Notes under the pieces: model-generated
Told to the model about the DNA's origin: nothing
The model's database searches: none
The model's input: the letters and a program-made list of their open reading frames with translations, nothing else
Program-made: the position numbers and the translations under genes
Shown: in pieces, positions 1 through 11,900 of the stretch
Layout: each line of letters starts with the position of its first letter
Position numbering within the stretch: the stretch's first letter is position 1
From: Takifugu bimaculatus
Lineage: Eukaryota; Chordata; Actinopteri; Tetraodontiformes; Tetraodontidae
Direction: 5' to 3'
NCBI GenBank assembly: GCA_004026145.2
Contig: CP034976.1
Coordinates: 10,743,469 to 10,807,468, forward strand
DNA length: 64,000 nucleotides

Positions 1-1518
1 ATATGGGTCAGGCAGCGTTCTCCCTGTTTTCTTTCCTCTTTCTCATCACCCATCTTTTTTCCTTCTCTCACCCCTTTACCCCCTTTTACAGAGTCACTTC
101 AGATCGCCTCTCTCACTCCTCCCTCTCCCTCTCACTCTCCGTTTCTCTCCCCCCTGCTGCTCTACTCCTTTGTTATGTCTGATAGATCTATAGAACCGCT
201 GTGATGTTATGTGTATTGCACATTTTTCTTTGCATGCAGGATCCTTTTTATACAGCCAGCGTTAGTTACTGACCAAGGTCACCTTCTATGTTTCTTTCTT
301 TTTAGTTTAATCCCCTCGCCTGCTTTGTTTGGTGCCATACTGTATGTCCATGGCTGCCCGCTCTGCTGTACCTCCCTTTAATACAGAAATACAATGCACG
401 GCTGTGAAATAACCCGGCTCCTTTGAATGGAATGTAGGAATTGGAATACTGAATGGACGGATGTGTGAAAGTGCATCGTGCAGTGTGTCAGTGTTTTGCC
501 TCTGGCTAATGAACAACACAGTGCAGTGCAGTGACCCTCAGATAAGCTTTCAGGAATTATCCAGTGGAAAATAAAAACGAGGCAATACACGTTATCGCGT
601 TGGGGTTTTGTGCTGCGTCGGTAGGTACACCTGGGTGTTTCGGGTCCTGCTGCACTGAGGGGGCCGGCGGATACCGCCCTTTCCATGAGGGAGTCGTTCA
701 CATGCTTTCAATTCCAGTAATTCTCCCCATTTCTTGTTGTGTTTGTGGGCCGACCTAATCTTCAGTGTGCTGTTACACTCAACCCTCCGAAGGCTGACTC
801 ATTCAGTGTTTACCGAACCGCGCCGTATTCCCTTGAACTTCGAAACACGATTCAAACGGGATGCAGCCCAACACCGTTGTTAAAATATTTTAACAGGGTT
901 TGCTGATGCTAACGGAGAATGCTAATTACAGAAGTTTCTGCAAACAACTGCGAGCTCTACTGCGGCGCCGCCCTTTGACCCAGAATTCCCGCCCAGAGGT
1001 GGATTTTTAAAGCAGCTCCACTGACTCGACATGAGGCTGGGGAGTGTTAGAGGCACAAGCACAGGCTCCTCTGAGGATGCTAATCTGTCCTCTGTGTTCT
1101 GACCAGAGTGCCTGAAGAAAGGAAAAAGCACCTGTAAACACCCAGACACACAAACGCCACGCAAACATCTGTCTGGCACAGGTAACGCAATACAGGCCGC
1201 ACACGCTTTTAGGGACAGTTAATCTTAGTCTCCTGCATGCTGAGTGGCGCTACAAAAGACTTAGTGACAGTGCTTTATACACACACTCTGAAGGGAGAGA
1301 CTTAGACGCGTCATTTCTTCGAATGAGGCACTTTAGAGCAGCAGATCAACACAAGTCAGAGGATGTGGTCCCTGGTACCACCTGGTGGCAAAACACAGAA
1401 ATACCAAAAATAAGATTTCATGTATTGTTACGTTGTTTTTTTTAAATGGATTAAACAATAGAAATTGAATAATAATCTTAATGTCTGAGTTGATATAGCT
1501 TTTATTCTTTCTCATCAG
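1..1518 (+). other. Upstream/intronic sequence before the atxn1 coding exon
   Basis: No supported exon is visible. The small ORFs here lack codon structure or homology I recognise. Vertebrate ATXN1 has several non-coding 5' exons, so this stretch may be intron with a hidden 5'UTR exon, but none can be placed from sequence alone. Confidence 0.4.
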
Positions 1519-1765
1519 ATCCCTGCTGACGCTGTGCACAAGGTGGACTGGTCAGAAATGATACCTCATGAAGTTCGCCTGGCTCATTTAGTGGGCTGGA
1601 GATGCATCTTTTCAGCTGTAAAACCTAGAAGTGTCCCACAGTAAACACAAGGAAAGGTCAGCTAACACTGTACTCGGGGAGGTCAGCTCCTGCACAGAAC
1701 TAGGAAGTGGTGCTGAGGGACCAGACCAGAAGACCATCAAGTAGCACCACAATCACTACGACACA

Positions 1766-3587
1766 ATGAAATCTAATCAGGAGCGAAGTAATGGGTGCCT
1801 GCCTCCTAAGAAGCGTGAGATCCTGGCTCTGGAGCAGAGGCCAGTGGTGGTAGCCACAGAAACGCCTCCAGTTGACATAGCGACCGACTGCCCCCACACA
1901 GAGAACCTAGCGTGGCTGGCGAGTGTAGCTAGCGAACGTTGCAAATCCAGGGATGCAGAAAGCCCCAGATGTTCCATTTCCTCCACAGTATCCTCTATTC
2001 AAGCCCCTTCTATTCCCTCCTCTGCAGCCCCTCTTCCTGCAGTGCCGCTGGCCCCCCTCCCTGCTGTTTACCCGACAGCCCTCCCTCAGCAAACCGGGAC
2101 CATCCAGTTTGCTCAGCTGGGGCCTAATGTTCAGTTCATCAGTTCTGGGCCTTACGCCGGCTACATTTCCTCGCACATCATTTCCACCAACACGAGCCCT
2201 GCCCCTCACAACTCTGGCGCCGGACAGCGCCCCCACCTGGATGGCTACACAGCAGCCCTCATCTCCCCCAATGCCAAGGCGGATCAACAGTTTCAGATAG
2301 GCCTCTCTCCCACTGAGCTAACTCCCGTTTCTCTCCCAAGCACACCGCAAGTCCCCGGCCAGTACATTCATCTGGAGAGCAGAACGCCTCTGACTGTCAG
2401 TGGGAACCCAGTGGCCTCACCCACAGCCCACCTGCAGCTGCAGCCTCACACAGCTGTTCTCCCTCCAACACTAACCCTCGCTCCATCCCAGCTGGTGCTT
2501 CAGTATGCAGATGGATCTTCAGGAAAGAAACCAGACGAGCATGCTAAGAGTGCAGTGAATGGAGAATTGGAGGTGGTTAAGCAGCCCAAAGCTCCCGCTC
2601 AGCCTGCAAACCATCAGCCCGTCCAGAGCTACGAGGCCAGACATATCCTCCTGCCCGCAGACTATGGACAAAACTCTGTGGGCCTCCAGACCTCCTTGGT
2701 TTTGGTGGCTCAGCACAACCACGGAGCAGACCGTGAGGCCAATTCAAATAAGATCTCCTTCGTGCAGACTGAGAAAGGAGGCCTCGGTGTAGGAAAACCG
2801 GTCTCCAGATCTCCCTCTTTCACCCCCATCTCTTCCTCAGAAGTGGTCAAGTCTGTCGCATCACATACAATCATCCAAACCACCATTCCCTGAGGAGCTG
2901 CCCGGCGGTCTTTATACCTCCACGCAAGCACCCATAATAGGCTACATTACGAGCGCCAACCAGCATTCTCTCGGCTACCACCCAGCATTACCTCAGCACC
3001 TCATTATCCCAAGTGGACAGTCCCTCCTCATACCCGTCAGTGGCACTAATAACGGCACAGAAACTGAAGTTAGTCACACGGTGGCCACGCTCTCTTCCCC
3101 CATTACCCCTCAGATATCCACTGCTATGCCTCACGCCTATTTGGCCACAGCCCTCTCCAAGTGTGAGTTACTGGGAACAGATGGAAACCAACCACCTCCT
3201 GCTGAAGCACAGACGCCGGCCCTGCCGGCCCTACCGGCCCTGCCCTCCACCCCCTCCCCGGTGGTCGTGGCACCTCCCTCCCCAGCTCCAATGCCCGCTC
3301 CCAACCCAGCTCCAGTCTCCGCTCCCATTTCCATCCAAGCCTCTCCCTCCATCTCCTCCTCCTCTTCCCCTGTGGCACTTCCACCATTTTTCATGCGAGG
3401 CTCCATCATCCAGCTGGCAGACGGGGAACTGAAGCGCGTGGAGGACCTGAAGACGGAGGACTTCATCCAGAGTGCTGAGATTAGCAGCGAGCTGAAGATA
3501 GATTCCAGCACTGTGGAGCGTATCGACAGTGGACAGACTCCCAACGCTGTGATCATACAGTTCTCAGTAGGGGAGCTCAAAGCGCAG
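1766..3587 (+). CDS. atxn1: atxn1 first coding exon (N-terminus to mid-AXH)
   Basis: The frame opened at 1766 runs to a TGA at 2891-2893. From 2892 the next frame continues without interruption through recognisable ataxin-1 sequence (GYITSANQHSLGY, LPQHLIIPSGQSLLIP) into the AXH start (LPPFFMRGSIIQLADGELK, from about 3378). The exon ends at ...ELKAQ just before gtatgt at 3588. Codons 2270-2296 (NAKADQQFQ) align with the human HKAEQQQ... site, so the polyglutamine position holds only two Q followed by FQ. A Pro/Ala/Ser-rich tract (about 3205-3375) precedes AXH. A plausible 3' splice site, a pyrimidine-rich stretch ending in AG at 1517-1518, lies 247 bp upstream of the ATG and may mark the 5' end of this exon. 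Confidence 0.9.
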
Positions 3588-4287
3588 GTATGTCATGTCT
3601 TAAGTATCCCACACACCACCGTTGCCATGGAACTGCAGTGATAGGGCATGGTGTCCCTAACGTTGTTGTAGCCTCTGCTTCAGGTGTGTGTGGAGGTGCT
3701 GGTGGAGTATCCCTTCTTCGTCTTCGGGCAAGGCTGGTCGTCATGCTGCCCAGACAGGACAACGGAGCTGTTTGAGCTGTCCTGCGCTAAGCTGTGTGTG
3801 GGCGACGTGTGCGTGTCGCTGACCCTCCGCAGCCTTCGGAACGGCTCCGTCGTGGAAAGCCAGAAGAGTGCTCAGCTGTTGGGCCAGTGTCACATCGCGG
3901 ACGCTACCGTTAGAAACAGCACAAGTCCGAATGGCACACTCATTAACAGGGGCCTCCTCATGAAGGCTTCCAGGGAGCCCTTGACGGGACCGAGGCAGGA
4001 GCCTCCACCAGCACTGGGACTGTTTCCAGGACAAGGAGAGGGGGTCTGTGGACCAGCCGATGGCAGAATCAAGGACAAGAGAACAAAGACAGGAATCGGC
4101 TAAAATGGGCGACACAGAGAGACCCCTGGGACGCAAGAGACGGTGGTCGGCTCCGGAGCGAGACCAGACTGAGAGGGAGGAGCCTCCCCCGACCCTGCCC
4201 AGGCCCTCCTTCATCCCTCAGGAGGTTAAAATCAGCATCGAGGGCCACTCCAATGCTGGGAGTGAAATGTGCTTGAACAAAATGTAG
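1766..4287 (+). CDS. atxn1: Ataxin-1, two coding exons, with apparent frameshifts
   Basis: Ataxin-1 is a nuclear chromatin-associated protein that works with the repressor Capicua and with RNA-splicing factors. The N-terminus (MKSNQERSNGCLPPKKREI) is nearly identical to human ATXN1 and differs from ATXN1L. Coding exons are 1766-3587 and 3684-4287, split by a 96-bp phase-0 GT-AG intron inside the AXH domain. Landmarks in order: N-terminal motif, Ser/Pro/Ala-rich low-complexity middle, AXH domain (about 3378-3840), then RKRRWSAPE near 4132 and IPQEVKISIEG at the C-terminus. The frame breaks near 2891 and again between 3985 and 4103, each by a net +1 nt. Homology continues on both sides, so I read it as one gene. 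It ends SNAG plus eight extra residues where human ends SNVGK. The start was chosen by homology. Which teleost paralogue (a or b) this is cannot be decided here. Confidence 0.93.
3378..3840 (+). other. atxn1: AXH domain of ataxin-1, split by a 96-bp intron (3588-3683)
   Basis: The AXH fold mediates dimerisation, RNA binding and Capicua binding. Visible signature residues are FMRGSIIQLADGELKRVEDL, TEDFIQSAEIS and KIDSSTVERI in the first exon, then VEVLVEYPFFVFGQGWSSC and VGDVCVSLTLRSLRNGS in the second. Nearly all residues match human ATXN1. The intron is phase 0, gtatgt...ttcag. The domain itself contains no frame break, which argues that the gene is under purifying selection. Confidence 0.93.
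3684..4287 (+). CDS. atxn1: atxn1 last coding exon: AXH end, nuclear-localisation and 14-3-3 site
   Basis: The exon starts after ttcag at 3683 with VCVEVLVEYPFF. Its frame closes at TAA 4101-4103. The conserved C-terminus lies in the +1 frame, which is open from 3985: RKRRWSAPE at 4132-4158, PPPTLPRPSFIPQEVKISIEG, stop TAG 4285-4287. RKRRWS corresponds to the human NLS, UHM-ligand motif and Ser776 phosphosite bound by 14-3-3 and U2AF65. Only the 120-bp gap where the frames overlap is ambiguous. Both flanks look like ataxin-1, so the break is probably a single-base indel. Confidence 0.88.
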
Positions 4288-5377
4288 ACTGAGCTTTTTA
4301 TCACCTGTGGTTCGCTGTTGTGCTCTGCCCCCCCCCCCCCCCCCCCCCCTTCACCTCAAGTTACAGCGGCAGAGTTTACACTGTATTAACACCACCTCCC
4401 TTTCTTTCACACACAATGATTCTGGTACAGGCGATGCTCTGCGGCGGGGCGCCTTCACACTCGAGGTCAGTGCAATCAATGCTGAAAGCAAAACGGAATG
4501 CAGAGCGATTGTTCTGTATGAATTGCAGTAGGACTCTGTGTCACCTATCATAAGCTGGATCTCCTTCATTACATGTCTTAAACCGCTTGGGTGCAGATGA
4601 GGCTGTCCTTCCTCTTCACCACATCAACAAGCACAGACCCAATGTCGGCGTATGCAAACTGGGTAACCTCATACTCTCATCCTGTCTGTTTTGTTTGTGG
4701 TTTATGGAGGATTGGAGGAACCTTTGGTATTTCAAAAACACCAGTTGTTTCTCATTATTGGTCCCCCCCCAAAAAAAGGTGGGGGACCTTTTTTTTTTCT
4801 GCTAGTGGCTGTCAGACACAGCTTTGTCATCAGCACAGTTCAGTCTCCCAAGGTCATTCTCGTGCTGCGTGAGTAAATTTAATAACATTTGCATAAGGTG
4901 ACCTGCAGCAGGTATTCTACTGGACAAGCTTCATAATGTTTTTGTTCAGTCTCGCAATTCGAGCAATGCCCAAAGGAGCTGATGTTTAAACTCTGATGCT
5001 TTGTGGATCCATCGATCCCGTTTAGGCCATTGCCTAATTGGCCACTTGGGGGCAGCAAAGAGAATCCTAAAAATATAGACTGTTAGACTTTTTGCTCAAC
5101 ATTCAAAGGCGTCACATTTACCTCGCAGTGGGAAACAGCACTGTTTGCCTATGACATTAATTCTTTTTAGATGGCCTTCAATCTTATTTTCCTGATTTAA
5201 ATGAATAGAAGCTGGTGCAGCTCAGCTTTCCGACCCTACAGCTCGTTGCTTTCTTACAGTCAAATACTATCGTACAGTTCATACTCAGGAACAGTGTGTA
5301 ACTGCATATGTCAAACTATGTGTGTGTCTGTGTGAATGGTTCTTTGTAGTCCTGACACAATGCGTGCACATCCACGA

Positions 5378-5414
<37 letters not shown>

Positions 5415-6940
5415 GAGCAGCAGCACTTTGTTGATGTACCCAGCTGCGGTGTGGTGGCGTCAGCTGTTGAAGATATTTTCAGAGTAATCAACTGACTGTT
5501 TTTCATTGCGCGGCCTCCAGGCCTCCAACATTGTCAGAAAGCATTATATACCGGAGCAGGGAATGTAAACACATTGGGGAATCTTTATTTTTGATGACAG
5601 ATTCAAGCTACTATATAGAGAAAGAAAGAGACAAATGTAGAGTTTATTATCCAGCTAGTTATTGATCTTGTACAGTAAATTGTATCCTATAAAGAGTGTA
5701 AAGTGTGAGTATAGATATTCTAATCCTCATGTAGTGTATGTACTGTATGTGCCACAGGGCCTCCTCTTCCAATCATTCCATGACATCATCAATACCAAGT
5801 GATCCCGCTACCTTACAGTCAGTTCGAGTGTTGCTCCCGTATTCATGAATGTGCTTCAGTTATTTCATCTGATTTGGCCTCATAAGCATAATCCAGCCTG
5901 CTACAAATAGCCATGGAACTTTTCTAAACTCCCGGAAAAAACGTTTGTTCCAAACCCAGACTGTTCTGTTCCCGTCTGACCGCTCAGGCTAAACACTGCC
6001 CGCTGACTGTTCCTCTCAAGAGTTGTGTGATTGTATATTTTTTCACTGTTGCTTACAGGCAGTTGACCATCACCTCACCTGACATTTTAGACACGGGCGT
6101 GGAACGGCGTCGGGCCGCGCAGCCAATCTATGAAATGGTTTCTTGAAGCCTGAAGGAATGATTTCAGCATTTGGGGGGGGAAAGAATGACCGACTTCCCA
6201 CAATGTTGGAATATCCCTTTATAGGGCTTGCACTCCATTCCAGTTATCTCAGCAAAGCCAACAAGCTGTTGATCAGTTGCACACACAGGCTTTCAATAAA
6301 GAGTAATGTTGACACAGGTAATCTGCCACTGGCCTCCTAAAATATCTGATTTTCACACTATTTCTTTTTACTGTTCAATATGGTGTATAAGCACCATCTA
6401 GTGGTGAAATCTGAAATTGCACTTTGTCATATGGGGGTGGGGATGGGGTTGGGTTTGGGGGCTGTTAGTCTAACTAATGTACAGCATGTCTGGGATGACT
6501 CCTACATTAACAGTACAGCATCTCAGTGAACTGTAAATAGCCAAAGTCTTCCATTATATTGTTGGTACTATGTGTTTCCAGGGAAACGAACACTGTTCCC
6601 TGCGTACTTTAAAGTGAAGTTCAATTGTCAACGCGTGTCCTCATTTATTTGACAGGAACACAGGATTTTTGCTTCACAGAAGAGGCGTTAATTTGCACCA
6701 GCTCAGAAGCTCCACGGGAAGGAGTAAAAAATATTTAGGAAACTGGGTCAGTTTATTGGCTGAAATCTCAATCTAAGATACATTATGTCCAGCCGTCAGT
6801 ATGTGGTATGTATCTCTAATATTCCTTTATTTTGGTGGTGTTGAGGTCTGCTAGCCGGAAAGTTAAATCTCTCCTTCAAATGTTTGATTTTACATTGGAT
6901 CAAATATATTCAGAGAAATAAAGACTTTAATGGAAATCAC
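4288..6940 (+). promoter_or_regulatory. atxn1: Probable atxn1 3'UTR with miR-101, miR-130, miR-19 and Pumilio sites
   Basis: There is no coding signal between the atxn1 stop and about 6.94 kb. Seed matches read directly: GTACTGTA at 5740-5747 (miR-101, 8-mer), TTGCACT at 6229-6235 and 6417-6423 (miR-130/301), TTTGCAC at 6692-6698 (miR-19), TGTAAATA at 6532-6539 (Pumilio element, UGUANAUA) and a weaker TGTATATT at 6032. These are the same regulators reported for mammalian ATXN1. An upstream AATAAA at 6295-6300 could give a shorter 3' end. A pure C run of about 22 nt starts near 4329 and a (GT)n repeat lies at 5380-5411. Confidence 0.6.
6917..6922 (+). terminator. atxn1: Candidate polyadenylation signal of atxn1
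   Basis: AATAAA is followed about 40-80 nt downstream by a GU-rich stretch (ctgtgtgtgttctctgtttggtgtgt, 6974-6999), the expected layout of a vertebrate cleavage site. It lies after all the recognised 3'UTR regulatory motifs. Confidence 0.5.
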
Positions 6941-8034
6941 AGAAACGCGCCTGTGTTTTTGAGAACTGTCGGTGCTGTGTGTGTTCTCTGTTTGGTGTGT
7001 TTACAGGAGCCTGATGGATGTTCCCTCTAGAGGTACTGATGATCATGTCTTCTCTTTCATCTTTATTTTGAATATCAATGAGGACTCTGCTGCAGCTGAT
7101 TTGAAGGATAATGATGTTCTATTTTACCTCATAGACAGTGAGCCACTTTCATAACCTCGGTTTGGAGAATAAAACATTAGAGCATCTCCTTACTGGAAAG
7201 CATTAACATAATAATGTGGTTGTATAAAAGAGCCCAAGCGTCTGCTTTTTCTAACCAGATGACGTTCAAGAGCAAAGCTGTTGACTCTCTGAGCAGGATG
7301 TATGGCACAATGGAGGGATGAACTTTTCTTTTGCATACAGTATTCTGTATTTAAAAGAACACATTACAGCTATACTATAAAAAGGATAAACATTAAACGC
7401 ACTGCCTTACTTGTAACTTGAAATCTAAGCCATCTTTAAAGATAACCCACAGCTTAAACGGATCGGTTTGCATCCTTAATACTGATATAATTAAATAATA
7501 TAATAATTAATTAGTATAATAGGAATAAAAAACTAAGAATCTAATAAAGAAAAACTCCACTAAAAGGCCACTAACAGAACTGATGTAGCGCAACTGTTGT
7601 CTTTCTTTTCACCACAAGAGGTCACTGTCGATCTTCACACGCCGCCTCAGGTTTTCCGTCGCAGCACAAATTCTTCTTCTGTGGTGGAGCCGTCGAGCTC
7701 CGAACACTACTGTTAATCTGTTCACTACTTGCACGCTGTTGTGTTGATTGCATGTTGACGCTCGATGTGTGAGTTACATATTATACAAAAAGGAAGATCA
7801 CTTTATTCTCACAAAGCTTCACCACATAAAGAAATTCAAACAACACAAACATCTGAACAAACTGAATTACTTGTTTTTTTTCTTTCTACCTGCTTGTGCA
7901 CAATAATGCCACACGAACATCTGATTAAAAGCTTTAAGATCACTGATGGCAGAGTATAAATCGAAATAATTGCCACCTCAGACTGCGCACAGGACTGTTT
8001 ATTTTAGCTTGTACAGCAAAAAAAGAAGAAAAAA
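6941..8034. other. Convergent intergenic stretch between atxn1 and itga8
   Basis: AT-rich, non-coding. It holds scattered AATAAA/TTTATT hexamers (+ AATAAA at 7168-7173; - strand at 7801-7806 and 7998-8003) that could end either gene. I see no ORF, RNA gene or clear mobile element. Confidence 0.5.
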
Positions 8035-8054
8035 AACCCCATAATAAGTTACTT

Positions 8055-8060
8055 TTTATT
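8055..8060 (-). terminator. itga8: Candidate polyadenylation signal of itga8
   Basis: TTTATT on + reads AATAAA on the itga8 strand, about 755 bp after the stop codon. A run of G and U (complement of 8024-8040) follows it as a possible downstream element. Alternatives at 7998 and 7801 cannot be excluded. Confidence 0.35.
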
Positions 8061-8386
8061 TGTCTTGTACTGAGTTCAAATATTTGCTTTTATATGTTCA
8101 GAAATGCTGTCTAATACACCAAATAACCATTTATATACACACAGTGGAAAGCTCTCACAAAAGAATGCCAGTGTAAACAAGCCTCAGTATCATGTAACAC
8201 TCAAATATTGCACATACATTCATAAATATACATCATCAACTTTGTGCCTGTGTTTATGCGTGTGACTGCCGCCGTGCGCGGGTGTGTGTTTGTGTGTAAA
8301 ACTGATAGTTTTAGGAAAGTTTTTACAGACATTTATGACCAAAGAAAAGATAAAAAAGAACCTAGTCTACAGTAGTGCATAAACAC

Positions 8387-8404
8387 TCACACACACACAC
8401 ACAC

Positions 8405-8462
<58 letters not shown>
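8387..8462. repeat. (CA)n microsatellite in itga8 3'UTR
   Basis: About 37 units with one CG interruption. Transcribed as (UG)n if the polyadenylation site at 8055 is used. Confidence 0.95.
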
Positions 8463-8465
<3 letters not shown>

Positions 8466-8815
8466 GAAGTGTCTCTGTGCCTCTGGCAGGGCACAGAAAC
8501 ATTCATTTACAGACACATTTTAAATGTCATCATCATCATCAGCAACATTCTGATGTATGGACAGTTTACATTGGACAGACTGTGTGTGTGAGATCGAGCC
8601 TATAAAGTGTGTTTTGGTCCCCCTCTGCCTGCTGCCGGTCTCCCTCTTTGGACCTTTCGGCCTCCCGCCTGTGCTGTCAGTTACCTCAGCAGGTCCTCAA
8701 GTCCGTCAACAGAGGGTCCAAACTCGTGCAGATCCCAGATCTGTGTGAGTTGACTCAAAAGGTGCACCTTCTTCTCGTACCCAAGTCCTCCAACCAGGAG
8801 CTGCTGTGGGACATC

Positions 8816-8905
8816 TTAGGCGTCGCCTGTCTGCTCAGCAGTCAGCTGCTCCTGGTCCGAAACGTTGTCGTCACCTGGCGGCTTTGCCCGGTCAAAGAAC
8901 CCGCA
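8816..8905 (-). CDS. itga8: itga8 exon 30: cytoplasmic tail and stop
   Basis: CGFFDRAKPPGDDNVSDQEQ then LTAEQTGDA and stop TAA (8816-8818). The membrane-proximal GFFDRA is the alpha-8 form of the general GFFKR clasp motif, and it sets this gene apart from alpha-5 and alpha-V, which have GFFKR. The 3'UTR follows towards lower coordinates and includes the long (CA)n tract at 8387-8462, read as (UG)n in the mRNA. Confidence 0.95.
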   Translation of the reverse strand, partial: CGFFDRAKPPGDDNVSDQEQLTAEQTGDA

Positions 8906-11900
8906 CTGAAGGGAGGGGGGGTCACATCACTCCATTAGTATTACAGCGTGAAAGGCACTCCAGAATATGTGCGTGCACCTACCTTCCACATCGCTAAGGT
9001 TAGAATGGCGAGCACCAGCAGGCCCAGCAGGATGGCCAGGATGATGACCCAGAGCGGAACCGCGAACGACACGTCAGGCGTCCCCCACAGCACGTGGGTC
9101 CCCATCTGCAGGAAGCAGAGACACGGTCAAGCCCTCCTCCTCCCTCAGCGCCTTAAATAAACCCACGTCAGCCTACCGAGGTGGCGCGTTTGGGCAGAAG
9201 AGACGGCTGGACGCGGTAAGGCATGGACAGGACCTCGAAGGACACGGTGGAGTTCAGGATGTAGGGGTTATTGCGGTGCTGCCGGGCGAAGGTAAGACTG
9301 GTTAGAGGAGCCTTCGAATGGTCATAATGTGAGGGGGAACGAAGGAGAGCGTCATGAAAGGAAGAGCCTGACCTGCAGGAACGTTTGCACCCACAGCCTG
9401 GAGCGAATTTTCACCACGGCGCTCTGCCGCCGATCCAAGCGGCCGATCAGACACGTGATCCTCAGACAGGAGACGTTGGTGCAATTCTGCAGGGAAACGG
9501 CAGATGGGGGCGGGAGGGAAGGCCCATTGAACCACCGCACGGCTTCCACAATAGGCCTCAGGACAAAAGGTACGAAAACACATGGCTCACCAGAGTTTTG
9601 CCGACAGAACCATGAGAGCCGGAGGCGGCTCGTCTGTGGCGCTGATGAGGCGCGCTGGCGTTTCTCAAAAAGCCCAGCAGCTCGGGCGTGTCCTGGACGG
9701 AGGAAACCTGCAACGCACATTTCCAGGATGTGACTTTAACACATAAAGGATCCCGAATCACAACTCTGGCTGACCTGTTTGGCTAGTGTTTGGAGTCATA
9801 GCAAGCTAACCTAGCTAGCAGCAGGTGGAGCAGAGTCGCAATTGACGAATTCCCTCCATTTATCCGATCTATCCCAGCAGCCACTGTGTCAGAGGCAGGC
9901 GTAACCCCTAGAGAGGTCATCAGTCCAACACAGGACACACACTCACACACACACACACCAATCAATCATTCACACACTCACACCTAGGGGCAAGAGTCTT
10001 GCAATCAATCTAATGTGCTTGTTTGTGGACCGGGGAGGTTTTTGACACCTCCCCGCCTCCTAAATGGTAAAAGCTGTCGTGTTTTTCCCTTTTTTGTCCA
10101 ATCAAATATAGATGTTACGCTCAAACACACTGGAAAATCATTCAGAAATGGGGGAAAGGGGACACCAAGAGTGTCCAATTTTGTTTTCACGAATGATTAG
10201 TGCCTACAACGTTTCGCTTGCAGCCATAATTGTGCACTTTAAAAAAAAATAAAAGTATGTTTTCTTTTCAAATTACACTGCTGATCATATCACAAAGATT
10301 TGGAAACTATTTCATCTCTGATTTCTAATAATAAGCACAACACGTCATCCAGCCCAAGAATGTCAGGAGCAGCCAGAACGATGGGTACAATTATGTTTCC
10401 ACCGCTCAGGTTCAGATGATGGAAGCCTGATTCAATGAACCGACCGCTGGCAGCACAATAAATAAAACAGAGTCTGTGGTTTGATCCTATGAAAGTCTAT
10501 ATTTTATACATGCAAAAAAAATGAATAGTACGCAAGAAATGTAGAATAAAGCATGTTTGTTTCCACAGTAGGCAGTGTTTAAAATGTGTGGTTTCAGTGT
10601 GTGTTACCTGGAGGCCGAGCGGGTTGAGGCTGTTGTTTGTCTTGCAGCTAATCGGGCCGTCGGTTTGAATCTCCATGGCGTAGAGCAGGTTCTGGTCACG
10701 GAAACGGGACGGCCAGCCAACCTGGAGCTGGGCCTCCTGAATGCTGCTGGGCCCGAAGTTATGGAGCTGGAGATGAGAAGAAAGTAGCAAACGTGGTGAT
10801 GTCTGGTATTTTATTAGCGGTTCCCCAGTGGCGAGGCTATAATAAGGTTACCATAACAGTGGGATGATGACACCCACCACCTGCGCTCTCGTTCCAACGC
10901 TACAGTCTCACTGGAGACTGAAATAGAAGACGAGTAACGTCCACGGCATCACCTGGCCCGAGACTCCCAGTTCGATGTGAAACTAAGTGGATTATAAACA
11001 CAAACGAACCATCAACTCGCCGCTTCCTCTCCACCTATTCTCTCCACGTCTCTGTCTGGCTCTCGCGCACACACATTAACACTGAAGAAAGACGCCCAAA
11101 CAGGACGCGATCCCCGGTGCTGCAGGGCAGGAATTCTGCAGGAATAAAACCCCGTCCCTCTCTAACTGGGAGCAGCTGCCTACTGGGAAAAGTGCCGCAC
11201 ATGAAAATGATTATGAGCTGCAGCAGGACAGGGCCACACTGCCGCGACCCCTCTCTACGGACCCTTTAAAACAAAAGGAAAGCCCAGATTGCAGATGCAA
11301 CTCTGCACATGTGGGGGTTTCTTTGTTTTTTTTGGGGAGGGGTGGTTCTCAAGCTTGTCTGCCAGCCTCTCTCCATCTCTAAATCTTTAATCCCCAACGG
11401 GACCTTGTTTTACCCTCACAGTTATTACTCATTTACCCTCTTCCCTCCCACCTCTCTGCTCCCGTCCTTCCCCACTTTTTTCCCGCCTTCACAGCAGTAA
11501 TTACTCCAGAACTGAAGACCTTTGATCAGCCAGAGCTGAATTCTTTATAGAGCTACTGTTCTGCTTTTACCAAATTGATTTAGTTTCAAGTACTGACTAT
11601 TCTGCTCGTCTGCCCAACAGCAAAAAGAGCGTTGAATCTCTTCATCACTCGCTCCCTCCTTTCCTCCCACAGAGCCGAGATGCTGGGCATTTACCTCATA
11701 GATGTGCGTCACTTGTGGCCCCACTTCGTCCTCTTTAACAGGCTTCTCTTTGGGCTCCCAGCGAGGGAACGGCAGCACCACCTGAGAGGGATGAGACACC
11801 CTGACAAGAGAGGAGAGAGAGCGCCGTGACACTCTAGAGCTGCTCAAATGGGGCAGAAATCACCGTTGAAACACGATTATTTTGACTGGAAATTCAATTG

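Noticed and set aside
2891..2893. Calling atxn1 a pseudogene
   Set aside because: AXH and C-terminal residues, the intron, and 3'UTR regulatory sites are all conserved. Similar +1 indels occur in itga8 and mindy3, so sequence error is more likely.
3124..4214. Long minus-strand ORFs opposite atxn1 (87-157 residues)
   Set aside because: They mirror the Pro/Ala/Ser-rich atxn1 coding strand (Gly/Arg/Glu-rich antisense) and have no independent homology or splice support.
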